Part shown: positions 1 to 7,963 of the stretch, in pieces | Layout of the letters: every line of letters begins with the position of its first letter | How positions within the stretch are numbered: the stretch's first letter is position 1 | Origin: JAKLKS01 sp964370855 | GTDB lineage: Bacteria; Planctomycetota; JAJSAM01; JAKLKS01 | DNA length: 33,614 bases | Reading direction: 5' to 3' | NCBI GenBank assembly: GCA_964370855.1 | Contig: CAYJMF010000051.1 | Location: forward strand, 1-33,614 | The notes under the pieces: model-generated | What the model saw: only the letters and a program-made list of their open reading frames with translations | Databases searched by the model: none | What the model was told of the DNA's origin: nothing | Translations under genes and position numbers: made by a program

Positions 1-132
1 CGGGTCCGGTCCGGAACGGATCGGACCGGACCCGCTCGAAACGGGCGCGTTGGAACGTCGACGGCAAGGGGATCCGGACGGTCTTCCTTTCCCGGAGGGA
101 GGAGGGAAAGGAATCCCCCCCTCCCCCCCCCT
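1..132. other. Scaffold-end region with repeat and low-complexity C tract
   Basis: This stretch holds the palindromic repeat described at 3-50, then a short unique segment, then a C/T-rich low-complexity run (about 115-132) that reaches the stop codon of the acetyltransferase. I see no gene in it. A short match in inverted orientation to the second repeat's flank (AAGGGGATCCGGACGG at 66-81 against the reverse complement of 32525-32540, one mismatch) suggests that the repeat unit is longer than its 48-base core. Confidence 0.6.
3..50. repeat. 48-bp palindromic repeat, copy 1 (scaffold end)
   Basis: The arm GGTCCGGTCCG is followed by an 8-base loop (GAACGGAT) and the perfect complementary arm CGGACCGGACC, then a 17-base tail ending GGGCGCGT. 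The stem extends to 13 bp if bases 1-2 and 33-34 are included. The same 48 bases recur at 32455-32502 with one mismatch. Both copies sit exactly at an assembly break, the scaffold start here and a gap there, as expected for a multicopy genomic element. REP/BIME-like identity is an inference. Confidence 0.75.
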
Positions 133-606
133 CTACGCCCTCCGCCGCAGGACGAGCCGGTCGTAGCGGTCCTTGGGCGGTCCGTAGAAGCCGGGATCGA
201 CGCGGTGATCGCTGAATCCCCGGGCACGGTAGAAGCGCCGGGTCCGCTCGTAGGGCTCGTAGTCGCAGGAGTCGGCGACGGTGGAGACCTCGACGGCCCC
301 GTGGCCGGCCCGCCGGACGTCCTCGAGGACGGCCACCAGCAGGAGGGTCCCGAGCCCCCGCCGGTGGCGGGCGGGGTCCACCCCCATCCAGGCGAGGTCG
401 ACAGTCCCCTCCCCGACGGGGCGCCAGAGCGCGAAGCCGAGGAGGCGTCCCTCCTCCTCGAGGACCAGGCCACGGTCCCGGGAGAGATCCCGCTCCATGG
501 CCTCGAGGCCCTCGGCGTTGAACCACTCCCCGAGGGATCGGGCGAGGGCCATGACGGCGCCATGGTCCGCCGGCAGCAGGGGACGGGCGACGGGGGGCAT
601 GGGCAT
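133..606 (-). CDS. GNAT-family N-acetyltransferase
   Basis: A single-domain GCN5-related acetyltransferase of 157 residues, the usual length, which would transfer acetyl from acetyl-CoA to an unknown amine. The acetyl-CoA-binding strand and loop are visible as VDPARHRRGLG (residues 76-86). The C-terminal Tyr/Phe-rich helix is seen as RRFYRARGF (123-131). There are two candidate ATG codons, at 606 and 600. A TACCGT -10-like box (minus strand, 607-612) lies directly against the first, so transcription would begin near the second and the message may be leaderless; the true protein may be two residues shorter. It is divergent from the methyltransferase, sharing the 607-714 control region. The substrate cannot be read from sequence. 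Confidence 0.85.
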   Translation of the reverse strand: MPMPPVARPLLPADHGAVMALARSLGEWFNAEGLEAMERDLSRDRGLVLEEEGRLLGFALWRPVGEGTVDLAWMGVDPARHRRGLGTLLLVAVLEDVRRAGHGAVEVSTVADSCDYEPYERTRRFYRARGFSDHRVDPGFYGPPKDRYDRLVLRRRA

Positions 607-714
607 ACGGTACCCGCCCCGCCCCCCCGCTCTCCCCGCCCCCCCGGTCCGCTCCCCCCGGTATACTCCCGGCGTTCCGCGCCCCGCACCGCCCCCCTTC
701 CGACGGAGGCTCCC
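607..714. promoter_or_regulatory. Divergent promoter region
   Basis: This region serves the acetyltransferase leftward and the methyltransferase rightward. TATACT at 662-667 is a good -10 box for the rightward gene, placing a start of transcription roughly 40 bases before its ribosome binding site and start. On the minus strand TACCGT (607-612) abuts the acetyltransferase start. No convincing -35 elements are visible in the C/G-rich surroundings. GGAGG at 705-709 is the ribosome binding site that decides the CTG start at 715. Confidence 0.5.
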
Positions 715-1317
715 CTGGCCGCTTCCCGCTTCCCGACCTGGAGACGATTCATCGCCTACGGCTTCGCCGCGGCCCTGCTGGCCCTGGCGGACCCGGCGAA
801 GAGCCCCATCGCGCCCTGGAACCTGGCGGCGGGGGCGGCGCTCTGCCTCTTCGGGGCGTTCTGGCGGGTCTGGGGTTGCGGCCACCTGCGGAAGAACCAG
901 GCGGTCATCTCCTCCGGGCCCTACGCCCACGTGCGCAATCCGCTCTACCTCGGCACGCTCCTCAACCTCTTCGGCTTCGGCCTCGCCGCGGGGCACCCGG
1001 TGATCCTCTACGGGCTCCTGCCCGTCGGGCTCCTCGTCTTCGCGCTCTACTACGTGCCGAAGAAGGAGCGGGTGGAATCGGAGCGGCTCCGCAAGCGGTT
1101 CGGGGCGGAGTTCGACGAGTACCACGACGCGGTGCCGGGCTACCTGCCGCAGTTGCGGGCCTGGCCGAAGGCGAAGCAGGAGCCGATGTCCTTCGCGCTG
1201 GTGGTGGAGAACAGCGAGGTCGAGACGCAGATCCTCATCCTCGTGGGCCTCGGGGTGATGGTCGGTAGATTCACCGAGGTGATCCCCCCCTACCTCGGGC
1301 TGCCCGTCGGGGGCTGA
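715..1317 (+). CDS. Membrane methyltransferase, isoprenylcysteine/phospholipid methyltransferase type
   Basis: A polytopic SAM-dependent methyltransferase of about 200 residues resembling the ICMT/PEMT family. Hydrophobic segments lie near residues 12-26, 38-54 and 82-113. The SAM-site hallmark is SGPYAHVRNPLYLG (67-80). The family's late ER(L)...FG...Y motif with a P-x-Y-L-P end lies at 121-146, and another hydrophobic segment at 171-184. There is no ATG, GTG or TTG in frame between the promoter and the conserved core. The best start is CTG at 715, five bases after a strong GGAGG ribosome binding site. The next gene starts one base after its stop, so the two are probably co-translated. The methyl acceptor (lipid, quinone or prenyl group) is not known. 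Confidence 0.75.
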   Translation: MAASRFPTWRRFIAYGFAAALLALADPAKSPIAPWNLAAGAALCLFGAFWRVWGCGHLRKNQAVISSGPYAHVRNPLYLGTLLNLFGFGLAAGHPVILYGLLPVGLLVFALYYVPKKERVESERLRKRFGAEFDEYHDAVPGYLPQLRAWPKAKQEPMSFALVVENSEVETQILILVGLGVMVGRFTEVIPPYLGLPVGG

Positions 1318-1318
1318 G

Positions 1319-1960
1319 TTGGAGGGCGGCCCACCGCTCCGGCGGGAGGATTTCGACCGTCTCCGGGAGTGCCACCTCGGGAAGAGGCGCTGGTACCGGC
1401 CCGACGTGCACCTCCTCCGGCTCCCCGGCGGCGGGAGGGCGGTGGTGAAGGACTTCCTCCCCTGCCCCGCGTTCTGGCGCTGGACCTACGGGCGGCTCCT
1501 CACGGGGCGGGAGGTGCGCGCCTACGGGCGGCTCGAGGGGGTCGAGGGGGTGCCGCGCTTCCTCGGGCGCATCGACGGGTACGCCTTCGGCGCGGAGTGG
1601 GTGGCGGGGAAGGACCTGGGGAAGTGCCCGAAGGGGACGCTCCGGGTCGAGACCTTCGACCGCCTCGCCGCCACCGTGGAGGCGATGCACGCCCGCGGGG
1701 TGCTCCACCTCGACCTCCGCCAGCGCCGCAACGTCCTCGTGGACGACGCCGGGGTGCCGCGGGTCATCGACTTCTCCTCGGGGTTCACCGTGGACCCGGC
1801 GGGCCGGTTCGGCCGCTGGATGCTCCGCCTCCTCGGGGCCGTGGACCGGAGCGGCGTCCTCAAGTACAAGCGGCGGTTCCTCCCCCAATCCCTCACCGAC
1901 GACGAGAAGGCCCGCCTGCGGAGCGTCGAGCGGTGGCGGCGGTGGTGGCCGTTCTCGTAG
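1319..1960 (+). CDS. Small lipopolysaccharide-kinase-like (WaaP/RIO-fold) protein
   Basis: A 213-residue kinase-fold protein close to the small Kdo/heptose kinase group. It has the ATP-anchoring Lys in AVVKDF (K44), a catalytic loop HLDLRQRRNVLV (H130, D132, N138) and the metal-binding Asp in VIDFSSG (D151; DFS replaces DFG). All core residues for phosphotransfer are present. TTG at 1319 is taken as start because it follows the methyltransferase stop by one base, a coupling arrangement. Its partner is a membrane lipid-type methyltransferase, so a lipid or sugar-lipid substrate is a reasonable inference, unproven. It is only about a third as long as the double kinase at 10165-11871, to which it is related in fold. 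Confidence 0.7.
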   Translation: MEGGPPLRREDFDRLRECHLGKRRWYRPDVHLLRLPGGGRAVVKDFLPCPAFWRWTYGRLLTGREVRAYGRLEGVEGVPRFLGRIDGYAFGAEWVAGKDLGKCPKGTLRVETFDRLAATVEAMHARGVLHLDLRQRRNVLVDDAGVPRVIDFSSGFTVDPAGRFGRWMLRLLGAVDRSGVLKYKRRFLPQSLTDDEKARLRSVERWRRWWPFS

Positions 1961-1976
1961 GCGAAGGGCGTCCGGA

Positions 1977-2006
1977 TTGACCCAGGATGCCACTCTGCGT
2001 CATACT
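1977..2006 (+). promoter_or_regulatory. Consensus-like promoter of the toxin-antitoxin operon
   Basis: TTGACC (1977-1982) and CATACT (2001-2006) are separated by 18 bases, a clear housekeeping-type promoter and the best-formed in the window. The ribosome binding site AGGAG (2024-2028) lies five bases before the ATG at 2034. The antitoxin in such operons normally represses its own promoter; no operator palindrome is obvious here. Confidence 0.6.
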
Positions 2007-2033
2007 GGCGCTAGACATCCGATAGGAGTTCCC

Positions 2034-2276
2034 ATGGACAGGAAGAAGCCTGGTAGAGCCGTCAGGAAGTCCGCTCCTCCAAGGAGCCGGACCCGCCCGA
2101 TCTCGAGGAAGGCTCCGGAGGGCCTCGACGCGAAGGTGCGTCGTCTCGTGCGCGAGGCCGTTCGGGAGGAGATCGGACTGCTTGAGGATCGCCTCGACTT
2201 TCTCGCTTCCGAGGCCTCCCTTGCCGAAGGCGACCCGATCCCCGCGGACGAGGTTTGGAAGAAGCTCGGGCGCTGA
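2034..2276 (+). CDS. Putative antitoxin of a RelE-type toxin-antitoxin pair
   Basis: An 80-residue protein with a strongly basic N-terminal third (residues 2-34), a long charged helix (about 33-60) and the C-terminal segment DPIPADEVWKKLGR, which resembles the toxin-wrapping tail of Phd/RelB-type antitoxins. It is called an antitoxin mainly because it lies just upstream of a RelE-like toxin under one promoter. ATG 2034 has AGGAG five bases upstream; the upstream in-frame TTG at 1977 lies in the promoter and is rejected. Its DNA-binding fold is not recognisable to me. Confidence 0.65.
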   Translation: MDRKKPGRAVRKSAPPRSRTRPISRKAPEGLDAKVRRLVREAVREEIGLLEDRLDFLASEASLAEGDPIPADEVWKKLGR

Positions 2277-2284
2277 TCCCTCTC

Positions 2285-2542
2285 GTGCCCTACCGGCTCC
2301 TGTTCCAGCCCAGAGCGGAGAGGGCCCTCCTCAAGGCTCCGCGGGACATGCAGGATCGATTGCAGGGCGCCATCCTCGCACTCGCGGATGCACCAAGACC
2401 TCGGGGTGCGAAGAAGCTGAGGGGTGAGCGCGACACATGGCGCATCAGGGTGGGCGATTGGAGAGTTGTCTACGTTCCCGACGACCGTGCCCGGGTCGTC
2501 GTCGTCACGGTGATCGGTCATCGCCGCGAGGTCTACGAGTGA
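2285..2542 (+). CDS. RelE/ParE-superfamily toxin
   Basis: An 85-residue protein with the layout of RelE mRNA interferases: a helical N-terminal half, then KLRG (44-47), WRIRVGDWR (52-60) and a final strand IGHRREVY (77-84). RelE proteins cut mRNA on the ribosome and are held inactive by the cognate antitoxin. GTG 2285 gives the family-typical MPYRLLF start, eight bases after the antitoxin stop; a TTG at 2255 would overlap the antitoxin but adds residues unlike the family. The basic and aromatic residues at the end suggest an intact toxin. It converges on the secreted-protein gene ending at 2579. Confidence 0.85.
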   Translation: MPYRLLFQPRAERALLKAPRDMQDRLQGAILALADAPRPRGAKKLRGERDTWRIRVGDWRVVYVPDDRARVVVVTVIGHRREVYE

Positions 2543-2554
2543 CCCGGAGAGGGT

Positions 2555-2578
2555 GGCGAGTGCCGGCCCGAACTCGCC
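2555..2578. terminator. Hairpin between convergent genes
   Basis: GGCGAGT (2555-2561) and ACTCGCC (2572-2578) form a perfect 7-bp stem with a 10-base loop, filling the short gap between the toxin stop (2542) and the stop of the minus-strand gene (2579). It lacks a T tract on either side, so bidirectional termination is likely by position only. Confidence 0.45.
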
Positions 2579-4447
2579 TCAATCGCCCGTGCCTCCGGAC
2601 CCGGAGGTCGGCACGGGTGCGGGACCGGAGAGCCCGTCGAAGCCGCCGACGCCGATCCCTCCCTCGGGCGGGTCCGAGCTGAGCACGATCCGCGGGCAGT
2701 AGACCCACAGGGCTCCCGACCGCGCCACGGCGCCGATGGGAGTCCCGGACCACTCCTCCTCGACGCTGCGCGAGACGGCGAGGGCCTCCGCGAAGGCGTC
2801 CCTCGCGCTCTTCGGCACCTTCTCCCCGTTCCGGGCGACCTCCTCGGCCGCGGCGGCGGGGCCATCCCAGAACCGGCAGATGCGGGACAGGAGGAGGATC
2901 TCGACGGTGCTTCCGTTGTCGAAGGCGCCGTCCGGGATCTCCTCCAGGACGGCGGCCCGGGCGAGGAGGTGGTACCGGGCCCTGGCAGCGAGCGTCCTGC
3001 AGGCGTCCACGGCTCCGAGGAGCCGGGTGGAGTCGGGAGTCGCAGCGCCGCCGGCAACCAGCCGGGCCCGGAGATCGGCGAGGGTGTCGAGGGCCTTCGC
3101 GCACCGGGCCGCGTTGCCCGTCAGGGCCGCCGCCTCCCGCCGGCACCCGTGCTTCGCGAGGAAGGCCATCGTCAGTCCGGGCAGCCCCTCCGCGCGTCCG
3201 AGGGGCATGACACCCCCGGCGGCCCCTCGCACCTGCCAGTCCAGGACGATCCCGGCATCGACGAACCCCCGGACGATGGCCTCCAGTTCCTTCCAATGCC
3301 CGGACCTCGGTTCGTCCGGGTCCAGGGCGGGCGACATCCGGGCGAGACGCGGGGTGTCATAGCGCGCCCTCAAGGGGCAGCGCGACGTCCTCCTTCCGAG
3401 GATCAGGTAGTGGCCGCCGGTCAGGGCGGCCAGGCGCGTCAGGGGCCAGTAGCCGAAGCCCGACGGGATGGAAGGGAACCCGGTGCACTCCGGGTGCTCC
3501 TTGCGGTCCGTCGGGCTGGCCTCGGGCCACTCGGGGAAGGTGGCCCACCTACGAAGTACGGTGTCCGGATCCACGCCCTCGTCGGCGGCGACCTCCTTGG
3601 CATCTTCGCGGGTCCCTTCCCTGTGCCAGGGGTCGCCGAGCCCCGAGTCCCACGTGTGGACCGCGCCCACGTTCTGGACCGTGAGGAGGTTCACGTCCGG
3701 AACCCTCGTGTCGCAGATGACGGCCAGCGCCGCCGGCCATCCGGGGATCGGCATCACCCCGCCCCGCTTCATCTGGACCCGGGGGGGCGTGGCGTAGGGG
3801 GCCTCCGGCCCGGCCACGATCACGGCGGTGCCGCGGTCCTTCGCCCTCCGGAGGGGAAGGTCGAAGTCCGGGCCGAGGGCCGCCAACCGGGTCGTGAGCA
3901 CGAGGAGGACGCCGCCGCCCTTCGCCTCCTTGAGCCAGTCGAGGCTCCTCAGGACGGCGGGCTCGAGGCCGCCGGCGTACAGCGCCGGCCAGTCGATGCG
4001 CGGCTCGGGGAAGGCCCCGAGGGTGCTGCGGAACCAGGAGGTGGTCCCCGCCCGGCCCGCGCCGGGCGGGGGCGTTCCGACGGCCCGGTCCCCGACTCCC
4101 AGCACACCGACCCGGAATCCCGACCGACGGTCCATGAGGAACTCCACGAATGGGAGTTCCACGCTCCCGAGGATCTCCTCCACCGGGGCGTCGACGTCGA
4201 CGAGGACGCAGAGCGCCTCATCCAGCGGAGAGCCGTTCTCCTTCCCGGCCTTCTCCAGCCTCGACTTCACGACGCCGAGGACCCGTTCCCAGTCCCTGAC
4301 GCCGCGGAGGGTGCGGTCGGAGGAGAGCCGGGGCGGATCCTCGGGGGGCGGGGAGGCCGACGTCTCCTCGGGCAGGAGGGAGAGACCCGCCGTGAGCGCG
4401 AGGAGGATTCCTGCCGCCGTCGTCCTCACCGCCACCGACCGGTTCAT
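2579..4447 (-). CDS. Exported protein with degenerate von Willebrand A-like domain
   Basis: A 622-residue protein with a signal peptide (basic start, hydrophobic stretch about 11-26, then a small-residue cleavage zone near ETSAS). Residues 76-240 look like a von Willebrand A/Rossmann-type domain: strand ALCVLVDVDAP (78-88), later strands GGVLLVLTTRL and GTAVIVAGPEA. The expected metal site D-x-S-x-S reads D-V-D-A-P, so metal-dependent adhesion is doubtful. The rest, with several Cys and a helical C-terminal third, is not recognised. ATG 4447 overlaps the preceding stop by four bases (ATGA), so it is translated with the gene at 4444-5967. Function unknown; a periplasmic or surface role is inferred from the signal peptide. 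Confidence 0.7.
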   Translation of the reverse strand: MNRSVAVRTTAAGILLALTAGLSLLPEETSASPPPEDPPRLSSDRTLRGVRDWERVLGVVKSRLEKAGKENGSPLDEALCVLVDVDAPVEEILGSVELPFVEFLMDRRSGFRVGVLGVGDRAVGTPPPGAGRAGTTSWFRSTLGAFPEPRIDWPALYAGGLEPAVLRSLDWLKEAKGGGVLLVLTTRLAALGPDFDLPLRRAKDRGTAVIVAGPEAPYATPPRVQMKRGGVMPIPGWPAALAVICDTRVPDVNLLTVQNVGAVHTWDSGLGDPWHREGTREDAKEVAADEGVDPDTVLRRWATFPEWPEASPTDRKEHPECTGFPSIPSGFGYWPLTRLAALTGGHYLILGRRTSRCPLRARYDTPRLARMSPALDPDEPRSGHWKELEAIVRGFVDAGIVLDWQVRGAAGGVMPLGRAEGLPGLTMAFLAKHGCRREAAALTGNAARCAKALDTLADLRARLVAGGAATPDSTRLLGAVDACRTLAARARYHLLARAAVLEEIPDGAFDNGSTVEILLLSRICRFWDGPAAAAEEVARNGEKVPKSARDAFAEALAVSRSVEEEWSGTPIGAVARSGALWVYCPRIVLSSDPPEGGIGVGGFDGLSGPAPVPTSGSGGTGD

Positions 4448-5967
4448 CTCCGGGACTCCCGGGGAAGAGGCCCCTCCTCCCGCACCTCGAACCCCGATAC
4501 GTCGATGACCTCCTCGTCGCCGAAGGTGACCCGGCCCTCGAGGACTCGACGGTCCTTCGTTTCCAAGGTGGTCACGAGGGACATGCCGTAGGCCTCGCCG
4601 CGCACCAGCCCGGTCCCTGGGAAGCGTCCCTCCGGCCCCGCGGACTTGCCGGGGACGGCATAGGAGAAGCCGTCCACATTTCGGAGGAGCTGCATCACGG
4701 TCCCCTCGGGGAGGATCCCCTCGGGCCCCCGGAACCGGTAGTACGGGAGGGCCGGCTCGGCGGCCTTCAGTTCCAACCGCAGCGGCTCGTCCCCTTCCTC
4801 CCCGTCGAGCGTCCGGACGAAGGGATGGAATCCCTCCGCCAAGACCAAGATGGAGGCCGTCTCCCCCTCCACGGCCGCCGCCTTGAACACGGCGGTGCTG
4901 GTACCGTCTGGACGCACCCGACTGGGATTCAACCGTCGGATGTGGACCGTGCCCTCCCCGGGATGTTCCCGGGTTCCCCAACTCCCGCCCCGCGCGGATT
5001 CCGCCGCATGGGAAAACGCCTCCTTCGGCATCGTCCGGCTCAGGACCGAGTGGAGGCGCGCCGTCGGAACGGGGCGGCCCTCCCCGTCCACGATCAGGAC
5101 GGGCACGCTCGCTCCCTTGACGAGCTCGAAGTCCTGGTACGGGTGCGACTCCCCCGCCCGGACGTTCGGGAGCGGCCTGTCCTGCGGGATGTGCCCCTTC
5201 GCGGAGACCAGGAGGCGCACCTCCTCCAGCCACGCGGGGACGGAAATGGAGAAGGTCCCGTTCTCGACGTGGACCTTCCGCCGCACCCCGTCCCGCGGCA
5301 GGTGCATCCGGAGCCAGGCGGGGCTCCCCTGCGGCGGCTCCTCCCCGGCCCGGGGGGGATTCGCGGGGATGCGGGCCTCGACGACCACGGGGACGCCGGC
5401 CGCCGCGGCCGGATCCTCCAGGCGGACGGTCCCCCGGATCACGGTCATCCGACCGCACCACGCCTCGGAGATCGCGGTCCCGTCGGCGTAGACGTGCCTG
5501 TCGTCGAACAGCTGCCGTTCGGGATCCCGGAGGACGAGCCGCCATCCCTTTCCACCGGGGAAAACCACCATGCCGTCGGCGTCGGTGGCCACGGCGACGG
5601 CCTCCTCTGCATCGACGCCGGCGGTCCTCCTCGACGTCCCCTCCACGATCACGCCGCCGCACGGGGCCCCGTTCTCGGCGTCGCGGAGGCGGATGCGGAC
5701 CGGGCCGCCGTCGGGCGGGGGCTCCGAATCCGTCGGCGCATCCGGCGGGGACTCGGAGATCTCACGCAAGGGAACGGAGGGCGGAGCGACCGGGGACGGA
5801 GTCGGTGAGGGGGACTGCTTCAAGCGGGCCGACGGTGCGGGGGGCGGTGCCGCCAACTCCGTGTTCCGATCCCGGGGAGGCCTGCGCTCGGACAGCAGGA
5901 GCGACAGGGCGAGCCCCAGGAGCAATCCTCCCACCCCCACGACGACATCCCTGCGGCGGACACCCAT
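4444..5967 (-). CDS. Membrane-anchored protein with carboxypeptidase-regulatory-like repeats
   Basis: A 507-residue protein with one N-terminal hydrophobic segment (residues 8-27, after MGVRRRD) that is a signal anchor or signal peptide, then a Pro/Ser-rich linker (about 40-85). Several beta-rich segments follow in the style of carboxypeptidase-regulatory/Ig-like repeats, with phrases such as VRIRLRDAENGAPCGGVIVEG, split here as VRIRLRDAENG and APCGGVIVEG, and VPVLIVDGEGRPVPTARL. No catalytic motif is seen. Start ATG 5967 has a strong GGGAGGAGG ribosome binding site. A TAGGAT -10-like box lies at 5991-5996 (minus strand). It probably works with the overlapping downstream exported protein; what they bind is unknown. 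Confidence 0.65.
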   Translation of the reverse strand: MGVRRRDVVVGVGGLLLGLALSLLLSERRPPRDRNTELAAPPPAPSARLKQSPSPTPSPVAPPSVPLREISESPPDAPTDSEPPPDGGPVRIRLRDAENGAPCGGVIVEGTSRRTAGVDAEEAVAVATDADGMVVFPGGKGWRLVLRDPERQLFDDRHVYADGTAISEAWCGRMTVIRGTVRLEDPAAAAGVPVVVEARIPANPPRAGEEPPQGSPAWLRMHLPRDGVRRKVHVENGTFSISVPAWLEEVRLLVSAKGHIPQDRPLPNVRAGESHPYQDFELVKGASVPVLIVDGEGRPVPTARLHSVLSRTMPKEAFSHAAESARGGSWGTREHPGEGTVHIRRLNPSRVRPDGTSTAVFKAAAVEGETASILVLAEGFHPFVRTLDGEEGDEPLRLELKAAEPALPYYRFRGPEGILPEGTVMQLLRNVDGFSYAVPGKSAGPEGRFPGTGLVRGEAYGMSLVTTLETKDRRVLEGRVTFGDEEVIDVSGFEVREEGPLPRESRR

Positions 5968-6191
5968 GGGACCTCCTCCCGACACCCCGTATCCTACACC
6001 GTTGTTTCCTGCCCACTTCCCCTCGCTGCCGGTTTCTCCTGCCCCGCGGCCGGTGATCCTCCGACCCCACGGGCACGGGTCGCCATCTCCAGGGTCATCG
6101 GTCATTGCCGAGAAATCCACGAACGGCCTGTAAACGAGAACTCGCCCCCTCCCGGGCTTGACATCGGGCGGATCCGTGCAAGGGTGTCCAC
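5968..6191. promoter_or_regulatory. Divergent intergenic region
   Basis: This 224-base spacer separates two exported-protein units. On the minus strand it holds TAGGAT (5991-5996), a candidate -10 for the leftward pair. On the plus strand TTGACA (6158-6163) is a perfect -35 for the gene at 6192, but no good -10 follows at 16-18 bases. It also carries the toxin remnant described separately. Confidence 0.45.
6061..6123 (+). pseudogene. Remnant of a RelE toxin C-terminus
   Basis: Reading the plus strand from 6061 gives P-T-P-R-A-R-V-A-I-S-R then VIGHCREIHE. This aligns without gaps to the last 21 residues of the intact toxin at 2285-2542 (PDDRARVVVVT then VIGHRREVYE), with 12 identities. The frame continues to about 6132 with no gene-like start upstream, and the upstream sequence does not match RelE. 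It looks like the tail of a second, older toxin gene whose body is gone. The match is short, so chance similarity is not excluded. Confidence 0.5.
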
Positions 6192-7889
6192 GTGCGGAGA
6201 AGAAAGTGGAGACTCGGGATCCTGCCGGGGGGCGCCGTCGGTGCCGCCCTCGGCCTCCTCCTCGCCGCCGCACCCTCCCCCGCCGGCGACGCGGTCTCCG
6301 ATTTCCGCAAGGCGCTCCGCGCCGGTGACGTCGAGGAGAAGGAGTGGGCCGCCGGCCACCGCCGGGCCGAGGAGGCCGCCCTCCATGCGTGGATGAAGCC
6401 GAACCGCGAGCAGTACGCCACGGGGAACACCGAGCCCCGGCACGACACCGCGGCCGTCGCGGCGCTCTACGGCTCCTACGCCGCCCTGGAGCGGAAGCGG
6501 GCCGACGCCGCCGCCGCCCTCGCGACCTCCGGGGATCCGGGCGCCCTCCCCGTCCTCTGGAAGGAGGCCCTCGCCTGCGCCGACGCGGTGGACGACCTCG
6601 AGGGTACCCTCCGCGCGTACGGGTCCGAGGCAGGGACCATCGCCCCGGACCAGGAGCCCTGCATCCGCCGGAACGGAATCGCCCTCCGGGAGTCGGCCCT
6701 CCGGCGCGCCCTCTCCGGGCTCCCCGGCGCCGTCCCCTTCCTCGCGGGGGACGGGTTCACGGAGGCCGCGCGTCTCGACCGTTCGAAACGTAGCCTGCTC
6801 CGCCGCGTCCTGGTCGTGGACGCACTCGCGGGCAATCCCGATTCCGCGGCCCGCGCCTTCCTCGCGGGACTCCTGGCCGAGGAGGAACCGGCGCTGCGCA
6901 TCGCCGCCCTCGAGGGGCTGATGGGACCGGGCCCCGTGGTCAGGGACACCCTCGCCCCCCTGCTGGCAGACGACGTCCCCGCGGTGCGGTTCGCCCTCCT
7001 CGCGGGTTTTACGGGCTGCGCTCCGCCCTACCCCGCGTGTACCCCCCCCGTGGGGGCGGCCCTGGACGGGGCCGCGGGGAGGTTCCGCGCCGACCTGGCG
7101 GCCCTCCTCCGGAGGCTCTCGGGAAGGCGCCTGGCCGGGGATTCCGCGGCGTGGAAGGCGTGGCTGGCGACGGTGCGGGAGTCCATCGCGGACGGGACCT
7201 TCCGCCCCGCGGTGCCGGACGCGTCGGGGACGGAGACCGCCGCGGAGCCCGGGAGGGCGGTGTTCCACGGCGTCCCCATGGACAGCGGCGCGGTCCTGTT
7301 CCTCGTCGACGGCTGGGCCACGTGGTTCGCCCCGGCGGAGCACTCCTTCCAGCGGACCCGCTTCAACCACGACTGGACGACGGGTTCCCGCGCCTGGAAG
7401 AAGGACCACGAGAGCCACGCCGAAGTCCTCGCCCGCACGATCCCCCCCTGCATCGAGGCCCTCGGCCCCGGGGCCCGGTTCCGGCTCCTCCTGGCCGGCG
7501 GCGCATCCAGCAGGAGGGGCGAGGTCACCCTCTTCGACGAGAAGGGGATGCTCCCCGCCGACGGCAGGTCCGCGGCCCGCGCGAGGGAGTTCATCGAGTC
7601 CTTCAAGGCGGGGACCGTGGACTGCTTCCACGCGGGCCTCCGTGCGGCCCTGGCCATGGACGGCCCCGACACCGTGATCCTCTACTCGAGCGGCAGCTTC
7701 CGCCATGGCCGGTTCCTCGACGCCGACGCGATGATCGGCGACCTGCGCCGGATCCAGCGGTTCCGGCGGCTGCGGTTCCACTGCCTGCGGATCACCGACG
7801 CCGGCCCCGACGCCGAGAAGGCGATGCGGGCCCTCGCCGCCGACAGCGGGGGCACCTACCGGTGGGCGGAGAATCCGCCTCCGAGGTGA
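6192..7889 (+). CDS. Exported protein with HEAT-like N-half and degenerate VWA-like C-half
   Basis: A 565-residue protein. GTG 6192 begins a signal peptide (RRRKWR, hydrophobic 9-26, cleavage near PSPAGDA). Residues about 60-290 are Ala/Leu-rich helical pairs like HEAT repeats (for example EEPALRIAALEGLMG and DDVPAVRFALLAGF). From about residue 360 there is a von Willebrand A-like fold: strand GAVLFLVDGWATWF, later strand DTVILYSSGSF, and a helix-strand end RRLRFHCLRI. The metal site D-x-S-x-S reads D-G-W-A-T, so it is degenerate. HEAT plus VWA-like exported proteins are frequent in Planctomycetota, usually of unknown role. A TTGACA -35 lies 29 bases upstream of the start. Confidence 0.7.
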   Translation: MRRRKWRLGILPGGAVGAALGLLLAAAPSPAGDAVSDFRKALRAGDVEEKEWAAGHRRAEEAALHAWMKPNREQYATGNTEPRHDTAAVAALYGSYAALERKRADAAAALATSGDPGALPVLWKEALACADAVDDLEGTLRAYGSEAGTIAPDQEPCIRRNGIALRESALRRALSGLPGAVPFLAGDGFTEAARLDRSKRSLLRRVLVVDALAGNPDSAARAFLAGLLAEEEPALRIAALEGLMGPGPVVRDTLAPLLADDVPAVRFALLAGFTGCAPPYPACTPPVGAALDGAAGRFRADLAALLRRLSGRRLAGDSAAWKAWLATVRESIADGTFRPAVPDASGTETAAEPGRAVFHGVPMDSGAVLFLVDGWATWFAPAEHSFQRTRFNHDWTTGSRAWKKDHESHAEVLARTIPPCIEALGPGARFRLLLAGGASSRRGEVTLFDEKGMLPADGRSAARAREFIESFKAGTVDCFHAGLRAALAMDGPDTVILYSSGSFRHGRFLDADAMIGDLRRIQRFRRLRFHCLRITDAGPDAEKAMRALAADSGGTYRWAENPPPR

Positions 7890-7963
7890 AGGGGGGCGAG
7901 AGGGAGCGAGGCCACCCCTCCCGCCGGTTACCATCCACTCTCCCCCGGCACCGGAGCCCACCC

